Positions 41,477-50,367 of a stretch of 61,360 nucleotides of DNA are shown here, one piece after another. The position numbers and the translations under genes are program-made. The notes beneath the pieces were generated by a model. That model was not told where the DNA came from. It ran no database searches and saw only the letters and a list, made by a program, of their open reading frames with translations. Numbering within the stretch: the first letter of the stretch is position 1; each line of letters starts with the position of its first letter. The stretch comes from an uncultured beta proteobacterium (GTDB lineage: Bacteria; Pseudomonadota; Gammaproteobacteria; Burkholderiales; Burkholderiaceae_C): NCBI GenBank assembly GCA_903839085.1, contig CAIMBE010000137.1, positions 1-61,360 on the forward strand, in the 5' to 3' direction.

Positions 41477-43563
41477 GCCAACTCCCGCTTGCTTTGATCT
41501 TCGAGCACGCAGCCGCCAAGCGCGTCGACCGCGAGGCTGAAGCCGGCCGGCACGAAAATGCTGGTCGTGACCTTCTCGATCATGGCCGGGCCTTCGAGCC
41601 GATTGCCATGGCGCAGGCGGTCACCGTCATAGACCGGCGTCTGCGCGAAGCCGCCCGAGTCGGGCTGGTACACGCTGCGATGTCCCTTGCAAAGGTGCTC
41701 GACACTGGCCTCAGACAGCGGCTCATGCACCGCCGCCGGCTTGTCGGTGCCCCCGAGCGCCGCGATGCGAATGCTGACCAGTTCCACCGCCGCATCGTCT
41801 TCGCGCAGCGCGTAGCCGAACAGGCGATCGTGGCGCTGGTGGAAGGCTTCGCGAATGGCGTCCCAGGCGCCCTCGCGAAGCTGATCAGCGGTCGTTTCGA
41901 CCGCGACCTCGTGGTACTGGCCGAGGTAGCGCAGGTCCAGCGCATGCACAAGGCGGCGCTGCGACGGGCTTATGCCTTCTGAGGCCAGAACGCCGTGCGC
42001 CTCCTCGGTCATCGCGTCGAGCAGGGCGCCAAGATGGCCGCGGTCGACCCCCGCCGGTCCAAGGATCGTCGCGTAACTGCGCACAAAATCGTGCTTGAGG
42101 TCGGTATGCAGCATCCCGGTGGCGCAAAAGATCGATGCCTCGCGCGGCACCACGATGCGCCGTATGCCCAGCTCGCGCGCGATCATGGCGGCGTGGACCG
42201 CGCCCGCGCCGCCGGCGCAGACCAGCGCAAACCCGCGCGGATCCCGGCCTTTCTGAACCGAGATTTCGCGGATCGCGGAGGCCATGTTGACGTTCATCAC
42301 GTGGTACATGCCGTAGGCGGCGCGCACCGGGTCCAGCGCCAGCGGACACGCGACCTGCACGCTGATGGCGTCCAGAGCCGCCTGCGGGTCCAGCCTGATG
42401 CGCCCGCCCGCGAAGAAGTCGGGCGACAGATAGCCGAGCACCAGGTTGGCGTCGCTGCAGGTCGGCTGCTCGCCGCCCTTGCCATAGCAGGCCGGCCCCG
42501 GGACGGCGCCCGCGCTTTGCGGGCCCATGCGCAGCATGCCGTGATCGATCCAGGCGATCGAACCGCCGCCGGCGCCGATGGTGTTGATCTCCATCGACGG
42601 CAGCGCGAGCGCGAAGCGGTTGACCGAGCCGGTGCTTGTGATCGACGGCTGGCCGCCCACCACCATGGCGGCATCGAAGCTGGTGCCGCCCATGTCGACG
42701 CAGATGAAGCTGTCTTCCTTGTGCGGCTGCATCGCGGCCAGACCGGCGGTCGGGGCCGCGGCCGGCCCCGACAACAGCGTCGACGCCGCGAGGGCCGCGA
42801 CCGCCGCGGGCGAGGTCACCCCGCCGTTGGATTGCATGATGCGCAGCACGCCGTGAAAACCGCTGCCGGCCAGCCGGCGGCGCAGGTTCTCCATATAGCG
42901 TTTCAGTATCGGGCCGACCACCGCGTTGAGAACAGTGGTGCTCGAGCGTTCATAGAAGCGGACCTGCGGCAAGACGCGGTTGGACACCGAGAGATAGGCG
43001 TGCGGCATGCGCCTGGCCACCAGTTCCGCGGCCTTCTCCTCGTGCGCCGGATTGGCGTAGGCGTGCATGAAGCAGATGGCGACGGCCTCTACTTCGCGCG
43101 CAAGCAACTCGGCGATGGCAAGCTCGACGTCTTCGATCTGCAGGGCCTCGATTTCGCGACCTCCCGGGTCCATCCGGCCGCGCACCGGCAAGCGCAGGCG
43201 GCGCGGGACCAGCGCCGGCGGCGCTGTGAACTTGTTGTCGTAGAACGCCTCGCGCACGCCGCGGCGCATTTCGAGCGCGTCACGAAAGCCATGCGTGGTG
43301 AGCAGGCCGGTGCGGGCCGTGTTGCCGGTCAGCACGGCGTTGGTCGTGACCGTGGTGCCGTGAACGATGATGTCGACCTGCGCCAGAAAGTCCGCCACAG
43401 GCGCCCCGGCCACGGCCGCCAGGTCGATCAGGCCGAGCAGCACCGCTTCGGACGGATCGGCCGGGGATGAAAGCACCTTGTGCACGTGCGTGCTTCCATC
43501 CGGACGCAATAGCAGGTAGTCGGTGAAGGTGCCGCCGACATCAATCCCGATGCGATAACCCAT
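41473..43563 (-). CDS. hyuA: hydantoinase A / N-methylhydantoinase A family protein (HyuA)
   Basis: A 696-residue ATPase-type subunit of the ASKHA fold. The phosphate loop IGIDVGGTFTDYLLL opens the protein, GTTVTTNAV follows near 70, CVDMGGTSFDAAMV near 280 and INTIGAGGGSIAWID near 315. It would provide ATP-dependent activation for HyuB. GGGA lies just upstream of the ATG at 43561-43563. It is first in the four-gene operon, after a 277-base spacer in which I saw no regulator gene. Confidence 0.92.
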   Translation of the reverse strand: MGYRIGIDVGGTFTDYLLLRPDGSTHVHKVLSSPADPSEAVLLGLIDLAAVAGAPVADFLAQVDIIVHGTTVTTNAVLTGNTARTGLLTTHGFRDALEMRRGVREAFYDNKFTAPPALVPRRLRLPVRGRMDPGGREIEALQIEDVELAIAELLAREVEAVAICFMHAYANPAHEEKAAELVARRMPHAYLSVSNRVLPQVRFYERSSTTVLNAVVGPILKRYMENLRRRLAGSGFHGVLRIMQSNGGVTSPAAVAALAASTLLSGPAAAPTAGLAAMQPHKEDSFICVDMGGTSFDAAMVVGGQPSITSTGSVNRFALALPSMEINTIGAGGGSIAWIDHGMLRMGPQSAGAVPGPACYGKGGEQPTCSDANLVLGYLSPDFFAGGRIRLDPQAALDAISVQVACPLALDPVRAAYGMYHVMNVNMASAIREISVQKGRDPRGFALVCAGGAGAVHAAMIARELGIRRIVVPREASIFCATGMLHTDLKHDFVRSYATILGPAGVDRGHLGALLDAMTEEAHGVLASEGISPSQRRLVHALDLRYLGQYHEVAVETTADQLREGAWDAIREAFHQRHDRLFGYALREDDAAVELVSIRIAALGGTDKPAAVHEPLSEASVEHLCKGHRSVYQPDSGGFAQTPVYDGDRLRHGNRLEGPAMIEKVTTSIFVPAGFSLAVDALGGCVLEDQSKRELA

Positions 43564-43840
43564 GTCGTTCCCAAGTCCCTGTCAGCTGTGTTCGGATGGC
43601 TGCCCTCACCCATGCCGCGTTGAAGACAGACACCATGGCGTTTCTTCGGGCGTCCTGAGGGACATGCATTTCAAGCGCATGACCCCAAGTATCGGCCCTT
43701 GGAACAGCCCTCAACCCACGTAAAAACCCTCGGTGATGAACGCGCTGCGGCGATGCGTTCGTCTACCGGAGCAAGCCGCATCGATCGCGGCTCGCTGACG
43801 CCTGGTCGGTACAGCCCGACACCAAGCAAAATTCGATCGT

Positions 43841-45112
43841 TCAGTCTGCCACTGCAAACAACATCAAGCCGATGGCCCCGGCAATACCGATCGGGATGCC
43901 AAAGCGCTCCACCTTGGAAACGGCGTCACCCGCGATCACTTCGACCGGCACTGTGGTCAGTTCCACCACCCGGTTGGTGACCGACGCCTCGAGCATGCGG
44001 GTGAGGGAGTTCTTGCGCGCCGTCGCCATCACAATATGATCACAGCCCAGACGCCGAGCCGCTTCCGTAATCGCTTCGGCCTTGCGACCGACTTCGACGT
44101 GGACACTGTAGGCGACATTGGCGGCATCGAGCATCCGGCGAATCGGCTTGAGCGCCTTTGCCGCTTCGTCACGATGGTAACTCTCGCGACTCTTGCGACT
44201 GACAAACTGTGCAATGTGCTTTGAGAAGGGCGTCTGAACATTCAACAGGTGAACCTCCAGGAGACCGTTCTTGCGAAACTCATTCATGACATGCCGCGCC
44301 GCATGATGCGCGTTGTGGGAGCCATCTACCGGAACCAGTACCTTTTCCATGACGTTTTCTCCTTCAAAGTTGTTAGACGTTTCCAATCCAGCCGCCCTTT
44401 GCCTCTTCAAATCTGCCAACCTGGCGCTAATGCGCGATTCCAGTCGGTGGTGGTTTTCCAAAAAACCCCTCCACAGGACGCCAAAAACAGTGACAACATA
44501 GACCAGCGGCACGGTGAGGTTGTAGGCGCCAAGTGCATCCTTGAGAGCTGGCTCAGAGGTCATCATCTTGGCCGCTGTGAAGGCAAGCACACCCGCGCCC
44601 AGGTACACCAGAGCGGGGTAGCGCTCGACGTACTTCAACAGGACGCTGCTGCCCCACACCAGAATCGGGATGCTGATCAGCAAGCCCAGAATCACCAGCG
44701 TGAAACTCCCGTGCGCCGCTCCAGCCACCCCGAGGACGTTGTCCATCCCCATGACCATGTCAGCCACCACAATCGTTCTGATGGCAGCCCAAAACGTGGT
44801 GGCGCCCCTGATGCGGTTCAGCTCCCCATTCTCGTGCTCGGGCATGAGCAGCTTGTATGCGATCCAGACCAGCATCGCACCACCCGCGAAGAGCAGCCCT
44901 GGGAACTGCAGCAGCCAGACAACGATCAGGGTCAACAGGCTGCGGACAATGACCGCGCCAGCTGCCCCGAAGACCATGGCCCTGCGCTGGAGGTGACGCG
45001 GCACATTGCGCGCCGCCAATGCGATCACAATGGCATTGTCACCAGCCAGGACCAGGTCAATGGCGATGATCGCTGCCAGTGCGGTCGCAAATTCAATGCT
45101 GAAGATGTCCAT
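43841..45112 (-). CDS. TerC/YjbE membrane protein fused to a universal stress protein domain
   Basis: A 423-residue open frame. Residues 1-235 are a TerC-family integral membrane protein with about seven helices and the acidic metal-site motifs DLVLAGDNAIVIALA and VVADMVMGMDNVLG. Residues 255-400 are a Usp domain (MEKVLVPVDGSHNAHH opening, GCDHIVMATARKN near the end). A final hydrophobic helix follows (IPIGIAGAIGLMLFAVA). The linker runs with no stop through what looks like an intergenic sequence: AAGGAG precedes the Met255 ATG (44348-44350) by about seven bases. TerC proteins of this type export or handle metal ions; the Usp domain binds nucleotides or stress ligands. It may be two genes merged by loss of a stop, with the Usp part still made separately. 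Confidence 0.85.
   Translation of the reverse strand: MDIFSIEFATALAAIIAIDLVLAGDNAIVIALAARNVPRHLQRRAMVFGAAGAVIVRSLLTLIVVWLLQFPGLLFAGGAMLVWIAYKLLMPEHENGELNRIRGATTFWAAIRTIVVADMVMGMDNVLGVAGAAHGSFTLVILGLLISIPILVWGSSVLLKYVERYPALVYLGAGVLAFTAAKMMTSEPALKDALGAYNLTVPLVYVVTVFGVLWRGFLENHHRLESRISARLADLKRQRAAGLETSNNFEGENVMEKVLVPVDGSHNAHHAARHVMNEFRKNGLLEVHLLNVQTPFSKHIAQFVSRKSRESYHRDEAAKALKPIRRMLDAANVAYSVHVEVGRKAEAITEAARRLGCDHIVMATARKNSLTRMLEASVTNRVVELTTVPVEVIAGDAVSKVERFGIPIGIAGAIGLMLFAVAD
44348..44361 (-). promoter_or_regulatory. internal ribosome binding site and ATG for the Usp domain
   Basis: Inside the TerC-Usp frame, AAGGAG stands about seven bases before an ATG that begins a canonical Usp N-terminus. 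A free 169-residue Usp protein could be translated from here. Confidence 0.6.
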
Positions 45113-45171
45113 TTTTCACATTTCCCAGGTTCGCCTGCATCCACGGCCAGTGTGAGCTCTGGCCGCTCAGC

Positions 45172-46056
45172 TCAGATCGGTTGCATCTGCTGAATTCCGC
45201 AGAGCACCCAACCACCCCTGCCTTCACTGGCCTTGACCAGATGCCATGTCTCGTCAAATGACTCCGGCACCGCCCCTTTGGTCTCGCGGATCATGCCGGT
45301 AAAGCGCACGCTGACCACGTAGCGATCGCCCTCGTCTAGCACCTCGGTCACCCTGGCTTCAAGGTTGACAACCTCGGTTTCCTGGGCGGCACCACCGCGT
45401 GCTGCCATCTCCAGTTTCAAATCTGCAAGCATCTCGGGCGTCGTGAACTCGCGGAGGTCGTCCAGATTTCCGGCGTCGTTGGCCGCCTGCAAGCGAATGA
45501 ACTGAACCCTGGCATTGCGCTCGAAGCCGGCGACATCAAATTCCGATGGAATGCTGCTCGCAGAACCCAACTTTGAGCCGATGCTCGAGCCGGGCATCGC
45601 GACGTCGTAGCTCTTTGGTGCCGCTTCAGTGCGCTCAAGTCCGGCGCCGGCGTATTGCATGCCACCGATTCGCGCTGCCAGCGGCGGCTGGGCAGAAGCG
45701 CGTCGGCGCATGATCAGACCGACAACCGCGAGGACCGCCATGATCGCCAGCCCAATCATCATCATGGAAGCCAGTTCCGCACCAAGTCCGAAATGGGACG
45801 CCAGCGCGGCGAGGCCGAGGCCGGCGGCCAGGCCAGCCAGGGGCCCCATCCAGGAGCGTCTCGGTTGCGCAGCCGCCGCAGGCGCGGTGGGCGCTTGCGC
45901 TGGCTTGGCATCTGGCGCCTTGTTGGCAGGGGTCGCCTGCCGCTGCATCCCAGATGACTTGCCGCCGCCCAACCGCCTTGCGGCTTCGGCATCCCCGGCG
46001 CCGAGAAACAGCCCGAGCGTCAGCACGACCGCCAATATTGAAAGCACAGTTTTCAT
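45172..46056 (-). CDS. Tim44-like domain protein with signal peptide
   Basis: 294 residues. A signal peptide (cleavage near AEAARR) is followed by an Ala/Pro-rich linker and two hydrophobic stretches near 72-115. The C-terminal Tim44/MBA1-like domain (about 165-294) ends in HLVKASEGRGGWVLCGIQQ. In bacteria the role of these proteins is unclear. The ATG at 46056 is chosen because GGAG sits six bases upstream; the ATG four codons earlier overlaps that site. It is divergent from the LysR-type gene. Confidence 0.86.
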   Translation of the reverse strand: MKTVLSILAVVLTLGLFLGAGDAEAARRLGGGKSSGMQRQATPANKAPDAKPAQAPTAPAAAAQPRRSWMGPLAGLAAGLGLAALASHFGLGAELASMMMIGLAIMAVLAVVGLIMRRRASAQPPLAARIGGMQYAGAGLERTEAAPKSYDVAMPGSSIGSKLGSASSIPSEFDVAGFERNARVQFIRLQAANDAGNLDDLREFTTPEMLADLKLEMAARGGAAQETEVVNLEARVTEVLDEGDRYVVSVRFTGMIRETKGAVPESFDETWHLVKASEGRGGWVLCGIQQMQPI

Positions 46057-46158
46057 TGAAGTCTCCATTGATGAAAGGTTCGAGGTACGAAGGGTAGCCG
46101 CATTAATGGCAACTAAAAAGCAGATAATTAGTTACTTACAATCCCTAAAATACGAACC

Positions 46159-47052
46159 ATGCGGGCCGACTTCAACTACAAGCATCTGTACTACTTTTGG
46201 GTCGTGGCCAAGGAGGGCGGCATTTCGCGTGCCGCAAGCAAACTTGACATGGCGGTGCAGACGATCAGCGCGCAAGTGAGGGAGCTCGAGCGCTCGCTGG
46301 GCTACGCTCTGCTCAAGCCCGCCGGCAGGGGTCTGGTGCTGACCAATGCCGGTATGGCCGCCATGCAGCAGGCTGATCTGATATTTCAGCTCGGTGAGAA
46401 CCTGCCTGCCGTGGTGCGAGACGCCATGGGCTCTCCTGCCGTCAGGCTGGCTGTGGGCATATCGGATGCTTTGCCCAAGCTGGTGGTGCATCGATTGCTG
46501 CAACCCGTCTTGACGGCGCCCCATTTGCGCCTGCTGTGCAATGAGGGCGAATTCGATGATCTGTTGGGCGATTTGGCCTTGCACCGCCTTGACATCGTGT
46601 TGGCAGACCGTCCGGCCCCCTCCAATCCGAACATCAAGCTCTACTCTCACTCGATGGGTTCGTCACCGATCTCCTGGTACGCAAGTGCCGCGCTCTACAA
46701 GTCGGCAAAGAAGGACTTTCCGAATTGCCTCGCGGATGTGCCGGTTCTGCTGCCAACCAGCCACACCGACGTTCGTGCCCGGATCGACCACTGGTTCGAA
46801 CATCGCGACATCCGGCCGCGCATCGTCGGCGAGTTTGAGGACAGCGCGCTGCTCAAGACCTTTGGCGCCAGCGGCATGGGCGTCTTTCCGGCAGTCGAAT
46901 GGGTTCACGACGACCTGCTCAAGCACGATGGGGTAAGGCAACTCGGGCCGTGCGATGGCGTTGCGGAGAACTTCTTCGCCATTGGTACCGAAAGGAAGGT
47001 GCAGCATCTCCTGGTTCAGCGCCTTCTTGAGGCTCGTCGTGCTTCTTTTTAA
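46159..47052 (+). CDS. nhaR: LysR-family transcriptional regulator, NhaR type
   Basis: 297 residues. The N-terminal winged helix reads FNYKHLYYFWVVAKEGGISRAASKLDMAVQTISAQV in two pieces, including the YKHLYYFW signature seen in NhaR proteins. The effector domain follows. NhaR activates sodium/proton antiporter genes in E. coli, but no nhaA is in the window. Divergence from the Tim44-like gene over 102 bases, an AT-rich stretch, suggests it may control that gene and itself. Confidence 0.85.
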   Translation: MRADFNYKHLYYFWVVAKEGGISRAASKLDMAVQTISAQVRELERSLGYALLKPAGRGLVLTNAGMAAMQQADLIFQLGENLPAVVRDAMGSPAVRLAVGISDALPKLVVHRLLQPVLTAPHLRLLCNEGEFDDLLGDLALHRLDIVLADRPAPSNPNIKLYSHSMGSSPISWYASAALYKSAKKDFPNCLADVPVLLPTSHTDVRARIDHWFEHRDIRPRIVGEFEDSALLKTFGASGMGVFPAVEWVHDDLLKHDGVRQLGPCDGVAENFFAIGTERKVQHLLVQRLLEARRASF

Positions 47053-47084
47053 GCGGCCGATCGAGGTTGCGGCGCTTCGGCCGC
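47053..47084. terminator. stem-loop between convergent nhaR and GGDEF genes
   Basis: GCGGCCGA (47053-47060) pairs with TCGGCCGC (47077-47084) directly after the nhaR stop. There is no T run, so intrinsic termination would be weak; it may shield mRNA ends. Confidence 0.3.
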
Positions 47085-47135
47085 TGAGGCAACGGCAATC
47101 TGAATGGCCTGCATTTCCTGACATGACCTCACGAG

Positions 47136-48026
47136 TCACGCCAAACTCGAAATCACCAGATCGTCCTTGGCCTTATTCTTGACCGAATACATCACTGCAT
47201 CGGCTTTTTCCAACAACTCCGAAACCGACAATTGAAGCTTGTCCGAGACCACCACGGCTCCGATACTGGCACTGACTTGCTCACTGAACGATTTGACGAC
47301 AGTTCGCAGTGCCCGCTGTAAGCGCCCGAGTACATGCTCCGCTTCTTCAAGACTTGTTCGTGGCAGCACGATAGAGAACTCGTCGCCACCAAGTCGCGCG
47401 ACGCAATCGACGTCCCTCATGGTGCGCTTCAGGCAATCGCCCAGTGCGACCAGGAGCGCGTCGCCTCGTTGGTGACCTTGCGTATCGTTGATGCTCTTGA
47501 AGTTATCGATGTCAATGGCCACCAAGGTCAAAGCCTGGCCAAAGCGTCTCATCCTCAAGTTCTCCATCTCCAAAACTTCCAAGAAACTCCGGCGATTGTT
47601 CAGACCGGTCAACAAGTCGGTTCGGCTTTCATCTCTCAGCCGGTCCACCGTGCTCTTGAGCAAATAAAACAGGGCCGCGAACGTGACGAAAACAACAAGA
47701 ACCGATATGTCGGACAGTGCTTCATGCGCGCCAACCACGTTGCCAGGAAAAGCCAGGTGATTGGTGTAGACATTGATCACGTCACAAATTACCACGACAG
47801 CTGTGGCCTGTGCCGGTCTGCAAAACCAGACCGCAAGAAATATCGGAAGCAAGTAGTAACCGGTGATATTGATGTAGGGCGGTGTCGCGAGATCGAGCCA
47901 GGCAACCAGCAACGTCAACGCTATGACAATACAGAAGCGGGTGACGCCAGAGCGTCGTCTGAGCCAAAGTTCCAGCGACCATTGTCGGAGCCAAAGTTCC
48001 AATTCATGAAATAGCTGTAAGGGCAT
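47136..48026 (-). CDS. membrane diguanylate cyclase (GGDEF)
   Basis: 296 residues: about four N-terminal hydrophobic helices between 30 and 125, then a GGDEF domain with intact RLGGDEFSIVL and the inhibitory I-site RDVD five residues earlier. It should make cyclic-di-GMP from two GTP with product inhibition. The N-terminus contains a nine-residue duplication (ELWLRQWSL / ELWLRRRSG) from a 27-base tandem step, and the Shine-Dalgarno is poor. The real start may therefore lie further in. No EAL domain is fused. Confidence 0.9.
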   Translation of the reverse strand: MPLQLFHELELWLRQWSLELWLRRRSGVTRFCIVIALTLLVAWLDLATPPYINITGYYLLPIFLAVWFCRPAQATAVVVICDVINVYTNHLAFPGNVVGAHEALSDISVLVVFVTFAALFYLLKSTVDRLRDESRTDLLTGLNNRRSFLEVLEMENLRMRRFGQALTLVAIDIDNFKSINDTQGHQRGDALLVALGDCLKRTMRDVDCVARLGGDEFSIVLPRTSLEEAEHVLGRLQRALRTVVKSFSEQVSASIGAVVVSDKLQLSVSELLEKADAVMYSVKNKAKDDLVISSLA

Positions 48027-48461
48027 GATGTTTCTATGTGTCGAGTAAGCTGGTTAGGCATCAAGCCATGCTCTGGCATCGCCCTGGCTCGCATAGGGTC
48101 GGATCGGGCAGGCGGCACCAAGGTCATCGTTGCCATAGGCCGTCAGCCATTGGATTCCAATCCACGCTGATTTGTCCGTCACATTCTGCACCATATGCCG
48201 TTCGTGCGCGAGCGGGCTGGACAATGGCCCTTTGTCTCAGCCGAATTGAAGCAGGATCACGAAGCACTGCCAAGACCCCGAGCGCGCACAACCTCCCATC
48301 CCGATCCCGTTCTTACGCCAGATTAAGTAATTGACGTCCATTGGTCTCAACCAAGGGTTATCACCGTGATTCAAACAAATACATCACCCTAGAGTGTCGA
48401 GCAAGTGCTAGCTGCGGCGAGTCGCCTTCAGAAGATCTGGTGCTTTATTAAAGGTAAGAAA
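48027..48461. other. gene-free spacer between the GGDEF and sugar dehydrogenase genes
   Basis: These 435 bases separate divergent genes and should hold both promoters. No ORF with family features is seen. A TTGACG hexamer at 48331-48336 resembles a -35 box, but no -10 lies at the proper distance. An AT-rich patch lies at 48365-48390. Nothing else is clear. Confidence 0.5.
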
Positions 48462-49703
48462 ATGAACAACGTTGGAACTTGGATGTCGGCGCATACCGTC
48501 TGGCGCAGTGTCTTCTCGACGATGGTCGCGATTCTGTCCACATCAGCTGTGCTTGCCGCGGACGCCCCGAAAACGGAAGAAGTGCCCTTCTGGGCAATCG
48601 GCATGCCGAAAAGTGATGTCGCCTCAAAATTGGCACCGGTGCCATCATTTCCGATACCCACGGCGGCCGACAAGCTGCCCGTCAGCAAACTGAAACTGCC
48701 GCCCGGTTTCAAGGCCGAAGTATGGGCCAGCGGAATTCTCGATGCGCGCGGCATGCGCCAGGGCGATCAGGGAACGGTGTTCGTCAGTTCCCTGTTCGTT
48801 GCCGGCAAGATTTATGCCGTGCAGGACAAGGACGGCAAGCGCGTGGTGAAAACAATCGCTGACAAGCTGTTCCTGCCCAACGGCATCGAGTTTCACAAAG
48901 GCTCCCTGTTCGTCGCCACGCCGAAGGACATCACGCGTTATGACAACATCGAGGCCAATCTTGACAATCCGCCAAAGCCCGTGATGGTGTACGACAAGCT
49001 GCCAGGCGACGTGCCGCATGGATGGAAGTTCATCAAGATCGGTCCTGATGGCAAGCTCTACGTGCCGGTCGGAGCGCCGTGCAATCTGTGCCTGCCGCCC
49101 GATACGCATGCGCAGATATTTCGCATGAACCTCGACGGGACCAACGTTGAGTCGGTGGTGAAGGGAATGCGCAATACGGTCGGTTTCGATTTCCATCCCA
49201 AGACCGGCGAACTGTGGTTCGGCGACAACCAGCGCGACTGGCTCTCCGAAGACATGCCGATCGATGAACTGAACCATGTCACCAAGACCGGCCAGCACTT
49301 CGGCTTCCCGTTCTGCCACTCGGGCATGATGACAGACCCCGAGTTTGGCTGGGGCAAGGACTGCAAGGACTACGTCAAGCCGGCGCTGCTGCTGGGCGCG
49401 CATGCGGCTCCGGTGGGCATGCGTTTCTACAACGGCAAGATGTTCCCGGCGAAATACCAGAACGCCATTTTTCTTGCGCGGCACGGTCCGTGGAACCGCA
49501 CAAAGAAGTATGCGGCTGACATTGTTGCCATCTTCATCGACGACAAGGGCAACGCAAAGATGGAGCCGTTCATGACGGGTCTGGTGGAGAAGAACGAATA
49601 CCTTGGCCGACCGGCCGATGTGATGGTGATGAAGGACGGGTCACTGCTGGTTTCGGATGACCATAACGGCGCCATCTATCGCATCAGTTACACCGGCAAG
49701 TGA
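48462..49703 (+). CDS. PQQ-type sugar dehydrogenase (sorbosone dehydrogenase family)
   Basis: 413 residues with a cleavable signal peptide (hydrophobic 15-30, cut near VLAADAP). The periplasmic six-bladed propeller is of the glucose/sorbosone dehydrogenase type: DARGMRQGDQGTVFVSS, LPNGIEFHKGSLFVA and MRNTVGFDFHPKTGELWFGDN in segments. A CNLC pair may form a disulfide. The ATG at 48462 follows AAGG by about eight bases. The family oxidises aldoses or similar with PQQ, but the substrate is unknown. It overlaps the following cytochrome gene by four bases, so the pair is probably a donor-acceptor unit. Confidence 0.86.
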   Translation: MNNVGTWMSAHTVWRSVFSTMVAILSTSAVLAADAPKTEEVPFWAIGMPKSDVASKLAPVPSFPIPTAADKLPVSKLKLPPGFKAEVWASGILDARGMRQGDQGTVFVSSLFVAGKIYAVQDKDGKRVVKTIADKLFLPNGIEFHKGSLFVATPKDITRYDNIEANLDNPPKPVMVYDKLPGDVPHGWKFIKIGPDGKLYVPVGAPCNLCLPPDTHAQIFRMNLDGTNVESVVKGMRNTVGFDFHPKTGELWFGDNQRDWLSEDMPIDELNHVTKTGQHFGFPFCHSGMMTDPEFGWGKDCKDYVKPALLLGAHAAPVGMRFYNGKMFPAKYQNAIFLARHGPWNRTKKYAADIVAIFIDDKGNAKMEPFMTGLVEKNEYLGRPADVMVMKDGSLLVSDDHNGAIYRISYTGK

Positions 49704-50308
49704 GTTGCCGGCAGGCCGGGTACTTGCGCGCCGCGGCCTTCGTCGCGGCGAGTTTGCTGGTGTGTCAGCACGGGGTCCAGGCCGCCACTGCGGCTCAGGG
49801 CCGCCTTGCGCCCTGCATGGTCTGCCATGCCGAGAACGCCAGCAGCGCGGAGCCCGATACACCGCTGCTCGCCGGACAACCGTCGTTTTACGCCATTACG
49901 CAGTTGTTCCTGTTTCGTGAAGGCCGCCGGGGTAGCGCGGTCATGAACGCCATCGCCAAGGGCCTGACCGACGATGACCTGCGGAACTTTTCGGATCTGA
50001 TCGGCAAACTCCCGCCGCCGTCCAGGCCCGCCCGACCGGCCGATGCGTCGCGCATGGCCACAGGGGCAGCGCTGGCGCAGAAACACCGCTGCGCCTCATG
50101 CCATGGCGCGGACTATGCCGGGGGCAAGCAGGTGGCGCGCCTGGCGCATCAGCGCGAGGGATACCTGAGCAGGGTGCTTGTCGAGTTCCGCTCCGGCAAG
50201 CGGCTGGGTTACACCAGCGCCATGAGCGAAGCACTCAGCGGAATTCCACCCGAAGCGCTGGCTGACCTGGCGCACTACCTCGCCAATCTTCCGGCAACTG
50301 CGCGCTGA
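49700..50308 (+). CDS. periplasmic di-haem cytochrome c
   Basis: 202 residues with a signal peptide (hydrophobic 8-24, AxA site near VQAATA) and two class I haem c sites: CMVCH near 40 and CASCH near 130, each with a later Met (for example AVMNAIAKGL and YTSAMSEAL). It has the cytochrome c4-like two-domain layout. The start is the GTG at 49700, within GTGA of the preceding stop. It most likely receives electrons from the sugar dehydrogenase. Confidence 0.9.
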   Translation: MSCRQAGYLRAAAFVAASLLVCQHGVQAATAAQGRLAPCMVCHAENASSAEPDTPLLAGQPSFYAITQLFLFREGRRGSAVMNAIAKGLTDDDLRNFSDLIGKLPPPSRPARPADASRMATGAALAQKHRCASCHGADYAGGKQVARLAHQREGYLSRVLVEFRSGKRLGYTSAMSEALSGIPPEALADLAHYLANLPATAR

Positions 50309-50367
50309 GCAAGGCTGGCGCACCCATGGCCCCGGCCATCAAGGATGTCCTTGGCTGTCTCTGCCTG

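Noticed and set aside
41995-43470. A 491-codon plus-strand frame
   Set aside because: Antisense to hyuA, low-complexity Arg/Gly/His composition, and the hyuA motifs on the other strand are clear.
43564-43840. The 277-base spacer upstream of hyuA as an operator or small RNA site
   Set aside because: No inverted repeat, promoter pair or ORF stood out.
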